Below the pieces are notes generated by a model. The model saw nothing but the letters and a program-made list of their open reading frames with translations. It searched no databases and had not been told where the DNA came from. A stretch of DNA of 38,486 bases from Tenericutes bacterium HGW-Tenericutes-1 (lineage in GTDB: Bacteria > Bacillota_I > Bacilli_A > Izemoplasmatales > Hujiaoplasmataceae). Position numbers and translations under genes: made by a program. Positions 27,862 to 36,414 of this stretch are shown one piece after another. Positions within the stretch are counted from its first letter, which is position 1. Every line of letters starts with the position of its first letter. The stretch is taken from positions 1 through 38,486 of the forward strand of contig PGXM01000016.1 of assembly GCA_002839155.1 (NCBI GenBank), written 5' to 3'.

Positions 27862-28257
27862 TTAACGTTTGCTGAATTGTGGTGCACGACGAGCGCCTTT
27901 AAGACCGTATTTTTTACGTTCTTTAACACGCGGATCTCTGGAAATCATACCGGCAGGTTTTAAAATCTTACGGTATTCAGGATTTACTTCAAGTAAAGCT
28001 CTTGTGATGCCAAGACGGATTGCTCCAGCTTGACCAATAAGTCCGCCGCCGAATACGTTGACGGAGATATCGAATGTAGTCTCGTTTGCGGTAAGAACGA
28101 GTGGTTGTTGGGCATCTAGACGAGCAAGGGCCGAAACCATATACTCTTCAAATGGACGACCATTAACGGTGATTAGACCTTTACCAGGTCTTAAAATAAC
28201 ACGAGCTACAGCAGATTTTCTTCTGCCAGTGCCGCGATACATTACTGATTTAGCCAT
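27862..28257 (-). CDS. rpsI: 30S ribosomal protein S9
   Basis: This is S9, 131 residues; its C-terminal tail reaches the P-site tRNA. Diagnostic segments are [43 protein letters not shown] and the basic tail [25 protein letters not shown]. The ATG has AAGGGGGAC upstream, overlapping the end of rplM. Order rplM-rpsI is universal. Confidence 0.98.
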   Translation of the reverse strand: MAKSVMYRGTGRRKSAVARVILRPGKGLITVNGRPFEEYMVSALARLDAQQPLVLTANETTFDISVNVFGGGLIGQAGAIRLGITRALLEVNPEYRKILKPAGMISRDPRVKERKKYGLKGARRAPQFSKR

Positions 28258-28268
28258 AATAGTCCCCC

Positions 28269-28703
28269 TTATCCCTTAATAACCATAACTTCCGGTTTTT
28301 GAGCCGAATGTTTGTGTTCGCTACCCGCATAGACGAATAACTTTCTGTACATGTCACTTCCGAGTTTGCCTTTTGGTAACATACCTTTAATTGCCAGTTC
28401 GAGCATTCTTGTTGGTTTTTCTTGCATCATGACTTTTGCCGTTCTTGATTTCAAACCACCAGGGTAATTAGAATGATGATAATAAATCTTATCATTCCAT
28501 TTATTGCCGGTTAATTCGATTTTTTCTGCATTGATGATGATAACATTGTCACCGCAATCCACATGTGGTGTGAATGTTGGTTTATGTTTTCCTCTCAATA
28601 CCGATGCCACTTCTGAAGCAACACGTCCTAAAACGAGGCCAGTAGCGTCAACGACAAACCATTTTCTTTCAATCGTGTTTTCATTTGCCATATAGGTTTT
28701 CAT
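28269..28703 (-). CDS. rplM: 50S ribosomal protein L13
   Basis: This is L13, 144 residues, an early-assembling 23S-binding protein. The sequence contains [55 protein letters not shown] and the C-terminal [31 protein letters not shown]. The start at ATG 28703 has AAGGAGGAA well placed; a second Met (MANEN) four codons later is less well spaced. It is probably self-regulated through its leader. Confidence 0.98.
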   Translation of the reverse strand: MKTYMANENTIERKWFVVDATGLVLGRVASEVASVLRGKHKPTFTPHVDCGDNVIIINAEKIELTGNKWNDKIYYHHSNYPGGLKSRTAKVMMQEKPTRMLELAIKGMLPKGKLGSDMYRKLFVYAGSEHKHSAQKPEVMVIKG

Positions 28704-28719
28704 TTTGTTTTTCCTCCTT

Positions 28720-28762
28720 AAATTTTTTATTAGGGAGCTTGTGGGATAAACAAAAAATGTAC
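28720..28762 (-). promoter_or_regulatory. Candidate L13 leader
   Basis: The 5' region of rplM holds TACATTTTTTGTTTATCCC then ACAAGCTCCCTAATAAAAAAT. ATTTTTT and AAAAAAT can pair around a conserved-looking CCCACAAGCTCCC. This resembles the L13 leader of Bacillota as I remember it; identity is not proven here. Confidence 0.5.
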
Positions 28763-28769
28763 CTCTAAG

Positions 28770-28798
28770 ATAATAGCATTTTTGTCTATTTTAGTCAA
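28770..28798 (-). promoter_or_regulatory. rplM-rpsI promoter
   Basis: The -35 TTGACT (28793-28798), 17-base spacer and -10 TATTAT (28770-28775) lie directly after the YitT gene. Confidence 0.82.
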
Positions 28799-28808
28799 GA
28801 ATTATTAT

Positions 28809-29681
28809 TTAATTGATAATCTTCTTGATAAAGTTCCCGCGAACTTTTTGAACGCCGGTCATCACCACAAAAGCCTTTGAATCAATTGACTTGATAAGGG
28901 TCATATAAGAATCCATTTCATGAACGGAGATAACACAATAAACAATCGTTTTTGCAAGATTGCTATAAGCTCCGGTCGCATCGACGTAAGTCACACCGTG
29001 CGGTAATGAGTGGGCTAAAGTAGATGCCATTTCTCTACCGTTATCGGTCACGATTTCTAATTTCATGAAATTATAGCCAGTATGAATCATATCGATTACG
29101 ATATTGGCGATGATTTGGGAGATGATGGTATAAATCGCAACGGCAGGAGAGAATAAGAATCCAGCTAAGGAGATGATGGTCGCATTATAGATAATCTGAT
29201 AAAGCCCGACGGTTTTTCCTGTTCTAATCGAAATGTATTGAAATAAAATCGTCGTTCCGCCCGATGATGCACCGGATTTTAATAAGAGCCCATTGCCTAA
29301 ACCAATTAAGATGCCACCCGCTAAAGCACTCGCTAAAGGATCATTTGGCATCCAAGATTGTGTAATAGGAAGTGCTAAAAAGGTTGAAATGATAATAACA
29401 GAGAAGATAGTATAATAACTGAATTTCTTCGATAGTTTGATATACCCTAAAATAAGGAGTGGTATTTGCATGATAATGGCAAGTAACCCTAAATTAATGA
29501 CGGTTTCCCCACCCGAGAAATGGTCAATCGTATTGACGATTAACATGACAAGTCCGTTGATTCCCCCTACATAGAATTTATAGGGATTGATAAAAAACAT
29601 GATACCGACACCAATAGTAGCGGAGCCGATAATCACGTTTAAAATCATTTTCAATTCCTTTTTGAAATTAAAATTCTTCAT
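28809..29681 (-). CDS. YitT family membrane protein
   Basis: This is a 290-residue protein with about five or six membrane helices (YitT_membrane/DUF161). It includes the family motifs FINPYKFYVGGINGLVML and LLLKSGASSGGTTILFQYI. A C-terminal soluble DUF2179 domain (about 205-290) contains VTYVDATGAYSNLAKTIVYCVISVHEMDSYMTLIKSIDSKAFVVMTGVQKVRGNF. Molecular function is unknown, though transport has been proposed for the family. Its ATG is 2 bases after the metG stop with no good ribosome site, so it is likely translated by coupling. Confidence 0.92.
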   Translation of the reverse strand: MKNFNFKKELKMILNVIIGSATIGVGIMFFINPYKFYVGGINGLVMLIVNTIDHFSGGETVINLGLLAIIMQIPLLILGYIKLSKKFSYYTIFSVIIISTFLALPITQSWMPNDPLASALAGGILIGLGNGLLLKSGASSGGTTILFQYISIRTGKTVGLYQIIYNATIISLAGFLFSPAVAIYTIISQIIANIVIDMIHTGYNFMKLEIVTDNGREMASTLAHSLPHGVTYVDATGAYSNLAKTIVYCVISVHEMDSYMTLIKSIDSKAFVVMTGVQKVRGNFIKKIIN

Positions 29682-29683
29682 AG

Positions 29684-31624
29684 TTATTTGACAGTAGACC
29701 CCGGTTCTAATAATGGATTGGCTTCTATGATGTAAATCTTACCCTCATGGTCGCCACATAAAATCATGCCTTCAGATAATTCGTTTCTTAATTTGACTGG
29801 TTTTAAATTCGCGATGACTAATAGCTTTTTACCCACTAATTGATCGGGTTGATAGAATTCAGCGATACCGGAAACCACCTGGCGAATTCTTTCGCCGGTA
29901 TTTACTTTTAAGATTAATAGTTTCGCAGCGTTCGGATGTTTCATCGCTTCAACAACAAGACCAACTTTGATATCAACCGCGTCAAATTGATCTATGGTGA
30001 TTTCACTTTTTTGCGGAATTTCAACGATTTTTTCTTTGACGGAATTCATTTGTGATTTAATGTATTCAACTTCTTTTTCTGAATCTAACCGTGGAAATAA
30101 ATGGGAAATTGTCTTTTCGACATGGTAATGAATCTTCTCGCCACCAAACCCTTTATCCATGGATCTTAATTCAGTTTCAACGTTTAATGCATCAAAGATT
30201 TTATCACAAGAATCTAATAAAACCGGACGGTAAAGAATGGTAATCATTCGAATGGATTCTAAGAGATGATACATCGTTGAAGCTAATACCGGCTTTAACG
30301 CTTCATCCTTCGCTAAATTCCAAGGATTGGTGTCATCAATGAGTTTATTTGTTCTAGCGACAAGGCGCGATACTTCTTGTAATGCATTGGATATTTTAAA
30401 TTCATCCATCGCTTGATGATAGTTTTTAACCACTTCTTTGGACAAATCTTCCAGTTCGACTTCAAATTTACGGTATTCATGGTTATGGCACGTATCAGAG
30501 ACTGTTCCATCAAAGTATTTATTAACCATGGAAATAGTACGGCTGACTAAGTTTCCTAAGTCATTGACTAAATCACTATTAATCCGCTGTACGAAATCTT
30601 CAGGGGTAAAAACACCGTCATTGCCAAATGCCATTTCTCTGACGATATAATATCTAAAAGCATCGAGTCCAAAACGATTGACGAGCATTTCAGGGTAAAC
30701 AACATTCCCTTTCGATTTCGACATTTTACCGTCTTTCATCATGTACCAGCCATGGGCTAATAATTTAAATTTGATCGGAATATTTAAAGCCATGAGCATA
30801 ATCGGCCAGTACACCGCATGGAATCTTAAGATGTCTTTGCCGACGACGTGCAAAACCTCGTCGCCCTTGACCCAATATTTCTCGTATAATGAAGGATCTT
30901 TTGACCCATATCCTAAAGCAGTAATATAGTTTGACAAAGCATCAATCCAAACATAAATGACATGCTTAGGATTGCTTTTGACTTTGATGCCCCAATCAAA
31001 CGCAGTTCTAGAAACAGAAAGATCAATTAATCCTGATTTAACAAAGGCTACGACTTCATTTTTACGGGTTTCTGGGGTAATGAAGTCTGGATTTTTATCG
31101 ATGAATTCAAGTAAACGATCTGCATATTTTGACAATCTTAAGAAATAAGTTTCTTCTTTTAATAGCGTTGTTTCACGACCGCAATCAGGACAATGGTTAC
31201 CATTGACAAGTTGTGTTGGTGTAAAATAAGCTTCACATTGAACACAGTAATTCCCCACATAAGAGCCTAAATAGATATCATCTTGTTTTAGGAGTTGTTC
31301 GAAGATATCTGCCACAACCGTTTCATGACGTTGTTCCGTTGTACGAATAAAGTCATCGTTTTCAATCTTTAAAAACTTCCATAAATCTTTGGCTAAAGTA
31401 GCGATATAATCGACATGGTCTTGCGGCGTTTTTCCCGCTGCTTGTGCGGCTTCTTGAATCTTTAAGCCATGTTCATCTGTTCCGGTTAAAAAACGGGTGT
31501 CATACCCTTTAAGTTGTTTATAACGCGTTAAAGAATCACAAAGGCATGTTGTATAAGCACTGCCAATATGAAATTTACCGCTTGGATAATAAATCGGTGT
31601 CGTAATAAAAAATGTCTTCTTCAT
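29684..31624 (-). CDS. metG: Methionyl-tRNA synthetase
   Basis: This is class I MetRS, 646 residues. It has the HIGH-type HIGS (19-22), a four-Cys zinc knuckle (CVQCEAYF...HCPDC), KMSKS (300-304) and the anticodon-binding helices. A C-terminal tRNA-binding OB-fold (IDQFDAVDIKVGLVVEAMKHPNAAKLLILKVNTGE...) completes the long Bacillus-type form. The ATG has AGAGGTT upstream and lies 8 bases after the DJ-1 gene, so no riboswitch fits directly ahead. It neighbours the holB-rsmI cluster as in Bacillus. Confidence 0.97.
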   Translation of the reverse strand: MKKTFFITTPIYYPSGKFHIGSAYTTCLCDSLTRYKQLKGYDTRFLTGTDEHGLKIQEAAQAAGKTPQDHVDYIATLAKDLWKFLKIENDDFIRTTEQRHETVVADIFEQLLKQDDIYLGSYVGNYCVQCEAYFTPTQLVNGNHCPDCGRETTLLKEETYFLRLSKYADRLLEFIDKNPDFITPETRKNEVVAFVKSGLIDLSVSRTAFDWGIKVKSNPKHVIYVWIDALSNYITALGYGSKDPSLYEKYWVKGDEVLHVVGKDILRFHAVYWPIMLMALNIPIKFKLLAHGWYMMKDGKMSKSKGNVVYPEMLVNRFGLDAFRYYIVREMAFGNDGVFTPEDFVQRINSDLVNDLGNLVSRTISMVNKYFDGTVSDTCHNHEYRKFEVELEDLSKEVVKNYHQAMDEFKISNALQEVSRLVARTNKLIDDTNPWNLAKDEALKPVLASTMYHLLESIRMITILYRPVLLDSCDKIFDALNVETELRSMDKGFGGEKIHYHVEKTISHLFPRLDSEKEVEYIKSQMNSVKEKIVEIPQKSEITIDQFDAVDIKVGLVVEAMKHPNAAKLLILKVNTGERIRQVVSGIAEFYQPDQLVGKKLLVIANLKPVKLRNELSEGMILCGDHEGKIYIIEANPLLEPGSTVK

Positions 31625-31632
31625 AATAACCT

Positions 31633-32130
31633 CTACTCGAATACTCTAAATAATATTCGCTCTTGGATTTGATTGGCTTTTTCAATGCCATAAACTGCTT
31701 CTATTATTTTTAATGCAAATTCTGTCACCGCACCAGCGCCAGCTCCAGTAACAATCTTATTGGACCATACTGCTGGTTGATTAACTTTGATCCCTTTGGG
31801 CATGAACTCTTCTGTTGTCGGAAAACTAGTATATTTAATGCCGTCTAAATAACCTAAAATGCCAAGTACTGTCGGTCCTGCACAAATGGCGAATAACCAT
31901 TTGTCTAATTCCTTAAACGATTTCACAATCGTCAGGACGGTTTTATCACTTACATTTAAATCTTTAATCAATTTATCAGTGAGTACTTTTGTCCCAAAAG
32001 AACCGGTTTGAACTTCTTGATTAAAAACACTGATGTAATCAACACTCATCCCGCTTCTTCTTAAAATAGCGGTTGTGCCAATGGCTTCAATGTCTTCAAA
32101 ACCATCTGCTAATAAACATGCGATTTTCAT
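31633..32130 (-). CDS. DJ-1/PfpI family protein
   Basis: This is a 165-residue DJ-1/PfpI fold protein. The nucleophile Cys83 is in FAICAGPTVLG, and the early acidic motif DGFEDIEAIG is typical of the DJ-1/YajL branch. Members include deglycase-like and chaperone proteins and amidotransferase-like relatives, so the reaction is uncertain. The start is ATG 32130 with GGAG 9 bases upstream, not TTG at 32139. It is inserted between rsmI and metG and has a probable promoter of its own. Confidence 0.88.
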   Translation of the reverse strand: MKIACLLADGFEDIEAIGTTAILRRSGMSVDYISVFNQEVQTGSFGTKVLTDKLIKDLNVSDKTVLTIVKSFKELDKWLFAICAGPTVLGILGYLDGIKYTSFPTTEEFMPKGIKVNQPAVWSNKIVTGAGAGAVTEFALKIIEAVYGIEKANQIQERILFRVFE

Positions 32131-32154
32131 TGAAATCAACTCCTATCGAATATG

Positions 32155-32169
32155 ATGATATTATATCAT
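32155..32169 (-). promoter_or_regulatory. Palindromic extended -10 promoter for the DJ-1-metG operon
   Basis: ATGATAT-A-ATATCAT is a perfect 15-base palindrome containing the extended -10 TGATATAAT. No good -35 is seen. The overlap could mean a repressor site, or chance in A/T-rich DNA. Confidence 0.45.
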
Positions 32170-32178
32170 TATTTTTTA

Positions 32179-33030
32179 TCAGTCGAGATGATTTTCGTGA
32201 TATTCCTTATAGATAACGCTTTTAGCGAGTCCTCGCTCTGAAGCGACCTTCTTAAAAGCTTCGTTTTTAGATAAACCTTCTTCAATTAAGGCTTCAACTC
32301 GCGATACAATGGCGACTTCTTCAGTAACTTCTAATGCAGAATCATAGCCACTGACGATGATAACCATTTCGCCGGGTAATTCTTCTAAATCTTTTAATTC
32401 TGATAACGTACCACGAATCATTTCTTCAAATTTCTTCGATATTTCTCTGGCAATACACGCTTTTCGGTCGCCAAATACTTTATATAAATCATATAAGGTA
32501 TCCTTAATTCGGTGAGGTGCTTCATAAAAAAGTAAGGTTTCAGTTCTGGTTTTTAAGAGTTCAAGTTCTTTTTGACGTTTTGAAGAACGGGGATTTAAGA
32601 ATCCGTAGAAAGTAAAGGGATGCGGTTTAATCCCAGACATCGCTAAGCCCGTTAACGCGGCATTAGGCCCAGGTAAACTCACAACGTTAAATCCTGCTTC
32701 AATTGAGGCTTGAACAATCTCAAAACCAGGATCTGACATGAGTGGCATGCCTGCATCAGAGACAAGACCCACGGTTTTACCTTCTTTTAATAAAGATAAT
32801 ATGACATCGGTTTGAGTTGCTTTATTATGCTCGTGATAACTTTTCAAAGGAATTTGTACGTTATAATAATTGAGGAGTTTGATACTGACTCTCGTGTCTT
32901 CCGCAAATAAAATATCGACTTTTTTTAGAATCGATAACGCCCGAATGGTAATATCTTCCATATTGCCAATGGGTGTTGGAATTAGATATAGCGTAGGTAA
33001 TTCATTATAATAATTCGAATGACGGTCCAT
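32179..33030 (-). CDS. rsmI: 16S rRNA (cytidine-1402-2'-O)-methyltransferase
   Basis: RsmI adds the 2'-O-methyl of m4Cm1402 in the decoding centre. It has 283 residues of tetrapyrrole-methylase fold: LYLIPTPIGNMEDITIRALSIL, FAEDTR, GLVSDAGMPLMSDPG, LPGPNAALTGLAMSG and FYEAPHR are diagnostic. A C-terminal helical extension (VEALIEEGLSKNEAFKKVASERGLAKSVIYKEYH) is present. The start is ATG 33030, four bases after the trmN6 stop; an upstream in-frame TTG (33048) would overlap trmN6. Confidence 0.96.
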   Translation of the reverse strand: MDRHSNYYNELPTLYLIPTPIGNMEDITIRALSILKKVDILFAEDTRVSIKLLNYYNVQIPLKSYHEHNKATQTDVILSLLKEGKTVGLVSDAGMPLMSDPGFEIVQASIEAGFNVVSLPGPNAALTGLAMSGIKPHPFTFYGFLNPRSSKRQKELELLKTRTETLLFYEAPHRIKDTLYDLYKVFGDRKACIAREISKKFEEMIRGTLSELKDLEELPGEMVIIVSGYDSALEVTEEVAIVSRVEALIEEGLSKNEAFKKVASERGLAKSVIYKEYHENHLD

Positions 33031-33034
33031 ATAA

Positions 33035-33772
33035 TCACAACTTTCCAAAATTGAAGATCTTTAATACCTCTTCAGTATAACTTCCTGTTTCATCAAAAAC
33101 GTATAACGGTTCTAGCATTTTTAAGCTACCAGGAGAGCCGTTATTCTTCGCTTCAATTAAGACGGCGTTCGCTTCTTTTCCTGTTTTCGGATAAACGAAT
33201 CGCAAGCGTTTAATCGAAAAATGATGTTCATGAAGTTTAACAATGATTTCTTCAAGTCTATCTGCGCGGTGAACTAAATTGAATTCACCATTATTCTTTA
33301 AGAGTTGTTTCGCTGATTTTAAGATTTCATCTAAATTGATTAAGACTTCATGACGCGCATTCGTCAAATAATCATTTTTATTGATAATACTATCAGGTGT
33401 TACTTTAAAGAAGGGTGGATTACAAGTAATGATATCAAAGGATGACGGTTGATAAAAGCGGTGTAACTCTTTAATATCGCCATGAACGATCGAAATTTGA
33501 TCTTCTTTATGATTTAAAGCAACACTGCGTTTAGCCATGTCATAGACATCATCTTGGATTTCTACACCAATGATTGGTTGATCAGTTTTAAGCGATAAAA
33601 AGAGCGGAATCGGTGCATTACCGGTTCCGAAGTCCATAATCTTTTTAGTTTTTTTATAAATCGTTGTAAAATCAGCTAAAAGTATCGAATCAAGCGAAAA
33701 GGCAAACATCTCAGGACGTTGGATGATTTTAATACTTTTATATCCGAGCAGTTCATGAACTACTTCAGTCAT
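33035..33772 (-). CDS. trmN6: tRNA1(Val) A37 N6-methyltransferase (YabB/TrmN6)
   Basis: This is an adenine-N6 methyltransferase of 245 residues. The SAM motif MDFGTGNAPIPLFLS starts at about residue 46, the acidic end of strand 2 is GVEI, and the catalytic NPPF is at 118-121. The N-terminal LLGYKSIKIIQRPEMFAFSLDSILLADF is typical of YabB. The ATG has GAGGTGTAAC upstream. It sits between ricT and rsmI as in Bacillus, but the initiation-control gene yabA and the GIY-YIG gene yazA are missing. Confidence 0.93.
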   Translation of the reverse strand: MTEVVHELLGYKSIKIIQRPEMFAFSLDSILLADFTTIYKKTKKIMDFGTGNAPIPLFLSLKTDQPIIGVEIQDDVYDMAKRSVALNHKEDQISIVHGDIKELHRFYQPSSFDIITCNPPFFKVTPDSIINKNDYLTNARHEVLINLDEILKSAKQLLKNNGEFNLVHRADRLEEIIVKLHEHHFSIKRLRFVYPKTGKEANAVLIEAKNNGSPGSLKMLEPLYVFDETGSYTEEVLKIFNFGKL

Positions 33773-33790
33773 GAGTTACACCTCAAATGA

Positions 33791-34651
33791 TTATCCTTCT
33801 AACTCTTTTAAATCTTTATCATTGCCATTTAAATCTTCATCAACGGCTTTTTGTTTGAATTCTAAATCAGAAACCGGATAAAGTTTCCGATTTCCACCGC
33901 CAAAATCAACATTCACGGTTTGGGCTAAAAAGTTGAGTTGAACCACTTTTCCTTGACCGTCAGGGGTGTTGACTAAAGAATCAAGTTTTGGCATGGATTT
34001 ACGGTATTCTTTATAGTTGGCATCTTCATAATTGATGCAACAAAGTAATTTGCCACAAAGTCCCGAAATATTTGTCGGATTTAACGAGAGATTTTGATTT
34101 TTCGCCATCTTAATTGAGACAGTTTCAAAATCGCCTAAAAAGGTCGTACAACAGGTAAGTAAGCCACAAGGACCAATACCGCCAAGTACTTTTGCGCCAT
34201 CACGGGCTCCGACTTGTCTTAATTCAATTCGAATGCGAAATTGATTTGCCAAATCTTTTACAAGATCACGGAAATCAACGCGACCATCCGCATTGAAATA
34301 AATGATGAGTTTTTGTCTATCTAGCGTAAACTCACAATTTAAAAGTTTCATATCAAGAACGTTTTTTCGAATCATTTCAGCGGTCTTTTTCATGACTTCT
34401 GGTTGTTCTGCTAAATTATGTTCATGATCATGAAGATCTCTTTCAGTAGCGATTCTTAAAACTGGTTTTAACGCTGAAACGAGTTCAGAAGCATCAATCA
34501 TTTTTGGATTTTCAGCTGCTATGCCCATTTCTAATCCACGAACAGTTTCAACAACGAGATGATCTCCTTGTTTGATTTCAAACCCATTCGTATCAAAATA
34601 ATATTTTTTCCCTAGTTTTGAAAACTTAATTGGGATAACTTTATGTTCCAT
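33791..34651 (-). CDS. ricT: PSP1-domain protein RicT (YaaT)
   Basis: RicT (YaaT) is a 286-residue PSP1-domain protein. In Bacillus it forms a complex with YlbF and YmcA that carries iron-sulfur clusters, works with RNase Y and affects phosphorelay and biofilm genes. Six cysteines are kept in two clusters: C162, C167, C168 (GPCGLLTCC) and C199, C204, C205 (CGKLLCC). The ATG overlaps the holB stop (TAATG), with GAGGA upstream. YlbF and YmcA are not in this window. Confidence 0.94.
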   Translation of the reverse strand: MEHKVIPIKFSKLGKKYYFDTNGFEIKQGDHLVVETVRGLEMGIAAENPKMIDASELVSALKPVLRIATERDLHDHEHNLAEQPEVMKKTAEMIRKNVLDMKLLNCEFTLDRQKLIIYFNADGRVDFRDLVKDLANQFRIRIELRQVGARDGAKVLGGIGPCGLLTCCTTFLGDFETVSIKMAKNQNLSLNPTNISGLCGKLLCCINYEDANYKEYRKSMPKLDSLVNTPDGQGKVVQLNFLAQTVNVDFGGGNRKLYPVSDLEFKQKAVDEDLNGNDKDLKELEG

Positions 34652-35658
34652 TAGTGCATTCCTCTTTCTAGTTGAGCGATGATTAAATCAAACGCTAACG
34701 CATAATTGATGTTATAACGAAGTCTCGTCTTTAACGCAAGCATTTTTTCTAAGATCGACTGGATTGATTTTTGGGATACGTTGTTCGCAATTCTTTCAAT
34801 TTCCGTCATTTCACTGACATATACGATTTGATTGAGATGACGAAGTTTATAATTTAATAAATCCTTTTGGAAAAGAATCATTAACGTTAAAAAGAAATCC
34901 ATCGTTGCAGTGTTACTTAAGATTTTATCACTAACCTCTTTAAAACGAATGACCATTGACTCATTTTTTTTGCCTGAAAGTGAATAGAGTTCAATGACCA
35001 TCTCTAAAATCGACATTAAATCTTTCGATTGAGCAATCTTTTTTGCTTCATCAATGTTATTCGTATATTCCGGTATGACATGACTTGCAAGCGGTGAGAC
35101 GCCCTCTTCTAATAAAGTTTCTTTTATTAAATGTCTAGCGATGGGTTTAAAATGAATTAACTGCGCTCTTGAGACAATGGTTTTCAATAACGCATTAGAA
35201 TTCGTTGTCAGTAAGACCGCGTAAATATCAGATAACGGTTCTTCCATTTGTTTTAAAAGCGTGTTGCTTGCATCTTGATTCATTCTTTCAGCTTCATCGA
35301 TGATATAGATTCTCGGTCCATTTTCAACTGACATACGGGAGAACTCAAGAATTAAGTTTTTGATTTGGTCCTTTTTGATTTGTTCACCATCGGCTTTAAC
35401 TAAAAAAACATTGGGATGAGTATTATGTTCAATCCTAATACAGTTTGAACAAACACCACATGGTTCATGATCATCTTGAGGGTTTGTGCATAACAACCGT
35501 TGAGCAAATAATAAAGCGGTCGCAAGTTTATGCGTTCCCTTCGGTCCTTCAAAAATATAGGCATGACTAACGCGATTGTTTAAAATACCATTTAATATCA
35601 TTTTAGCCGCTTGCGGTTGAAATGTTTCTAAGGTTTTAAACCGGTTGATAACACTCAT
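34651..35658 (-). CDS. holB: DNA polymerase III delta' subunit
   Basis: Delta' is part of the sliding-clamp loader. It has 335 residues. The P-loop is modified (EGPKGTHKLATA), as expected for the non-hydrolysing subunit. The zinc module has C57, C67, C70 and C73. DEAERMNQDASNTLLKQMEEP is the Walker B region. The usual SRC motif reads SRA (163-165): the Arg finger is kept and the Cys lost. Its ATG overlaps the tmk stop (ATGA). Bacillus yaaQ and yaaR between tmk and holB are absent. Confidence 0.95.
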   Translation of the reverse strand: MSVINRFKTLETFQPQAAKMILNGILNNRVSHAYIFEGPKGTHKLATALLFAQRLLCTNPQDDHEPCGVCSNCIRIEHNTHPNVFLVKADGEQIKKDQIKNLILEFSRMSVENGPRIYIIDEAERMNQDASNTLLKQMEEPLSDIYAVLLTTNSNALLKTIVSRAQLIHFKPIARHLIKETLLEEGVSPLASHVIPEYTNNIDEAKKIAQSKDLMSILEMVIELYSLSGKKNESMVIRFKEVSDKILSNTATMDFFLTLMILFQKDLLNYKLRHLNQIVYVSEMTEIERIANNVSQKSIQSILEKMLALKTRLRYNINYALAFDLIIAQLERGMH

Positions 35659-36302
35659 TTTAAACCATCCAATTTGGATAATTTTGTCTCGATAATATTA
35701 ATCGCAGCTTTTGAGACATTTTCAATCGTATCATCTCCATTAATTGCGACAATCCGATTTGGAAATTTTTTTAATAAAGTTTGGTACCCTTGATAAGTCA
35801 TATCATGAAAGTTTCTTGTCTCTAAATCAAGACGATTAACTTCGCGATTTTCGTTTTTAAAGATGCGAGCTATTGCGACTTCAGGCGTCACATCCACAAA
35901 GATAGTTAAATCTGGTAAATGATTTTCGATTGCAAAACGGTTAATTTCATAAACCTCATCAATCCCTAATCCTCTAGCAATGCCTTGGTAGACTAAAGAA
36001 CTGTCGACATAGCGATCACATAATACGACAACATTTCCTTCTAAAGCGGGAAGAATCTTCTCAACTAAATGTTGTCTTCTAGAAGCAGCGAATAACAAGG
36101 CTTCTGTCCTTGAATCCATTTCTGGATATTCTCTGCCTAGCAATATATCTCTGATTTTTTCAGAGATGCGAATACCACCGGGTTCTCTTGTGACTAAGAC
36201 TTGATAACCTAATGATTTAAAATGTTTTTCGACTTCTTTGATGACGGAGGTTTTTCCTGAACCGTCTGTTCCTTCAAATGTAATAAAATATCCCTTCATC
36301 AT
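35655..36302 (-). CDS. tmk: Thymidylate kinase
   Basis: This kinase phosphorylates dTMP to dTDP. It has 215 residues with P-loop FEGTDGSGKTS, the nucleotide-binding TREPGG, the DRYVDSSLVYQG segment and the lid region around RDIL...RTEALLFAASRRQH. The start is ATG 36302 or the adjacent ATG 36299; a GTG at 36308 lies inside the AGGTG ribosome site. It heads the tmk-holB-ricT-trmN6-rsmI operon. The upstream region is shared with the divergent metal transporter. Confidence 0.96.
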   Translation of the reverse strand: MMKGYFITFEGTDGSGKTSVIKEVEKHFKSLGYQVLVTREPGGIRISEKIRDILLGREYPEMDSRTEALLFAASRRQHLVEKILPALEGNVVVLCDRYVDSSLVYQGIARGLGIDEVYEINRFAIENHLPDLTIFVDVTPEVAIARIFKNENREVNRLDLETRNFHDMTYQGYQTLLKKFPNRIVAINGDDTIENVSKAAINIIETKLSKLDGLK

Positions 36303-36308
36303 GAACAC

Positions 36309-36414
36309 CTGCTTTACTTATTCTATTATCTCATAAAAGACGCCATTTTTAAATCAAAAATATTTTATTAAGTATGGGTCTTATGATACAATATAGCAGA
36401 AGGCCGGTGAAGAC
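36309..36414. promoter_or_regulatory. Divergent promoter region, tmk / metal ABC transporter
   Basis: For the plus strand TGATACAAT (36384-36392) is an extended -10, about 22 bases before the ATG, with no good -35. For the minus strand TAGAAT lies about 20 bases before tmk, also with a poor -35. I see no clear Zur or MntR palindrome. Confidence 0.4.

Noticed and set aside
31625-31700. SAM or T-box leader for metG
   Set aside because: metG follows the DJ-1 gene by 8 bases; the only space is coding sequence.
32155-32169. Terminator between rsmI and the DJ-1 gene
   Set aside because: The palindrome is nearly all A/T, has a one-base centre and no T run; it fits a -10 element better.
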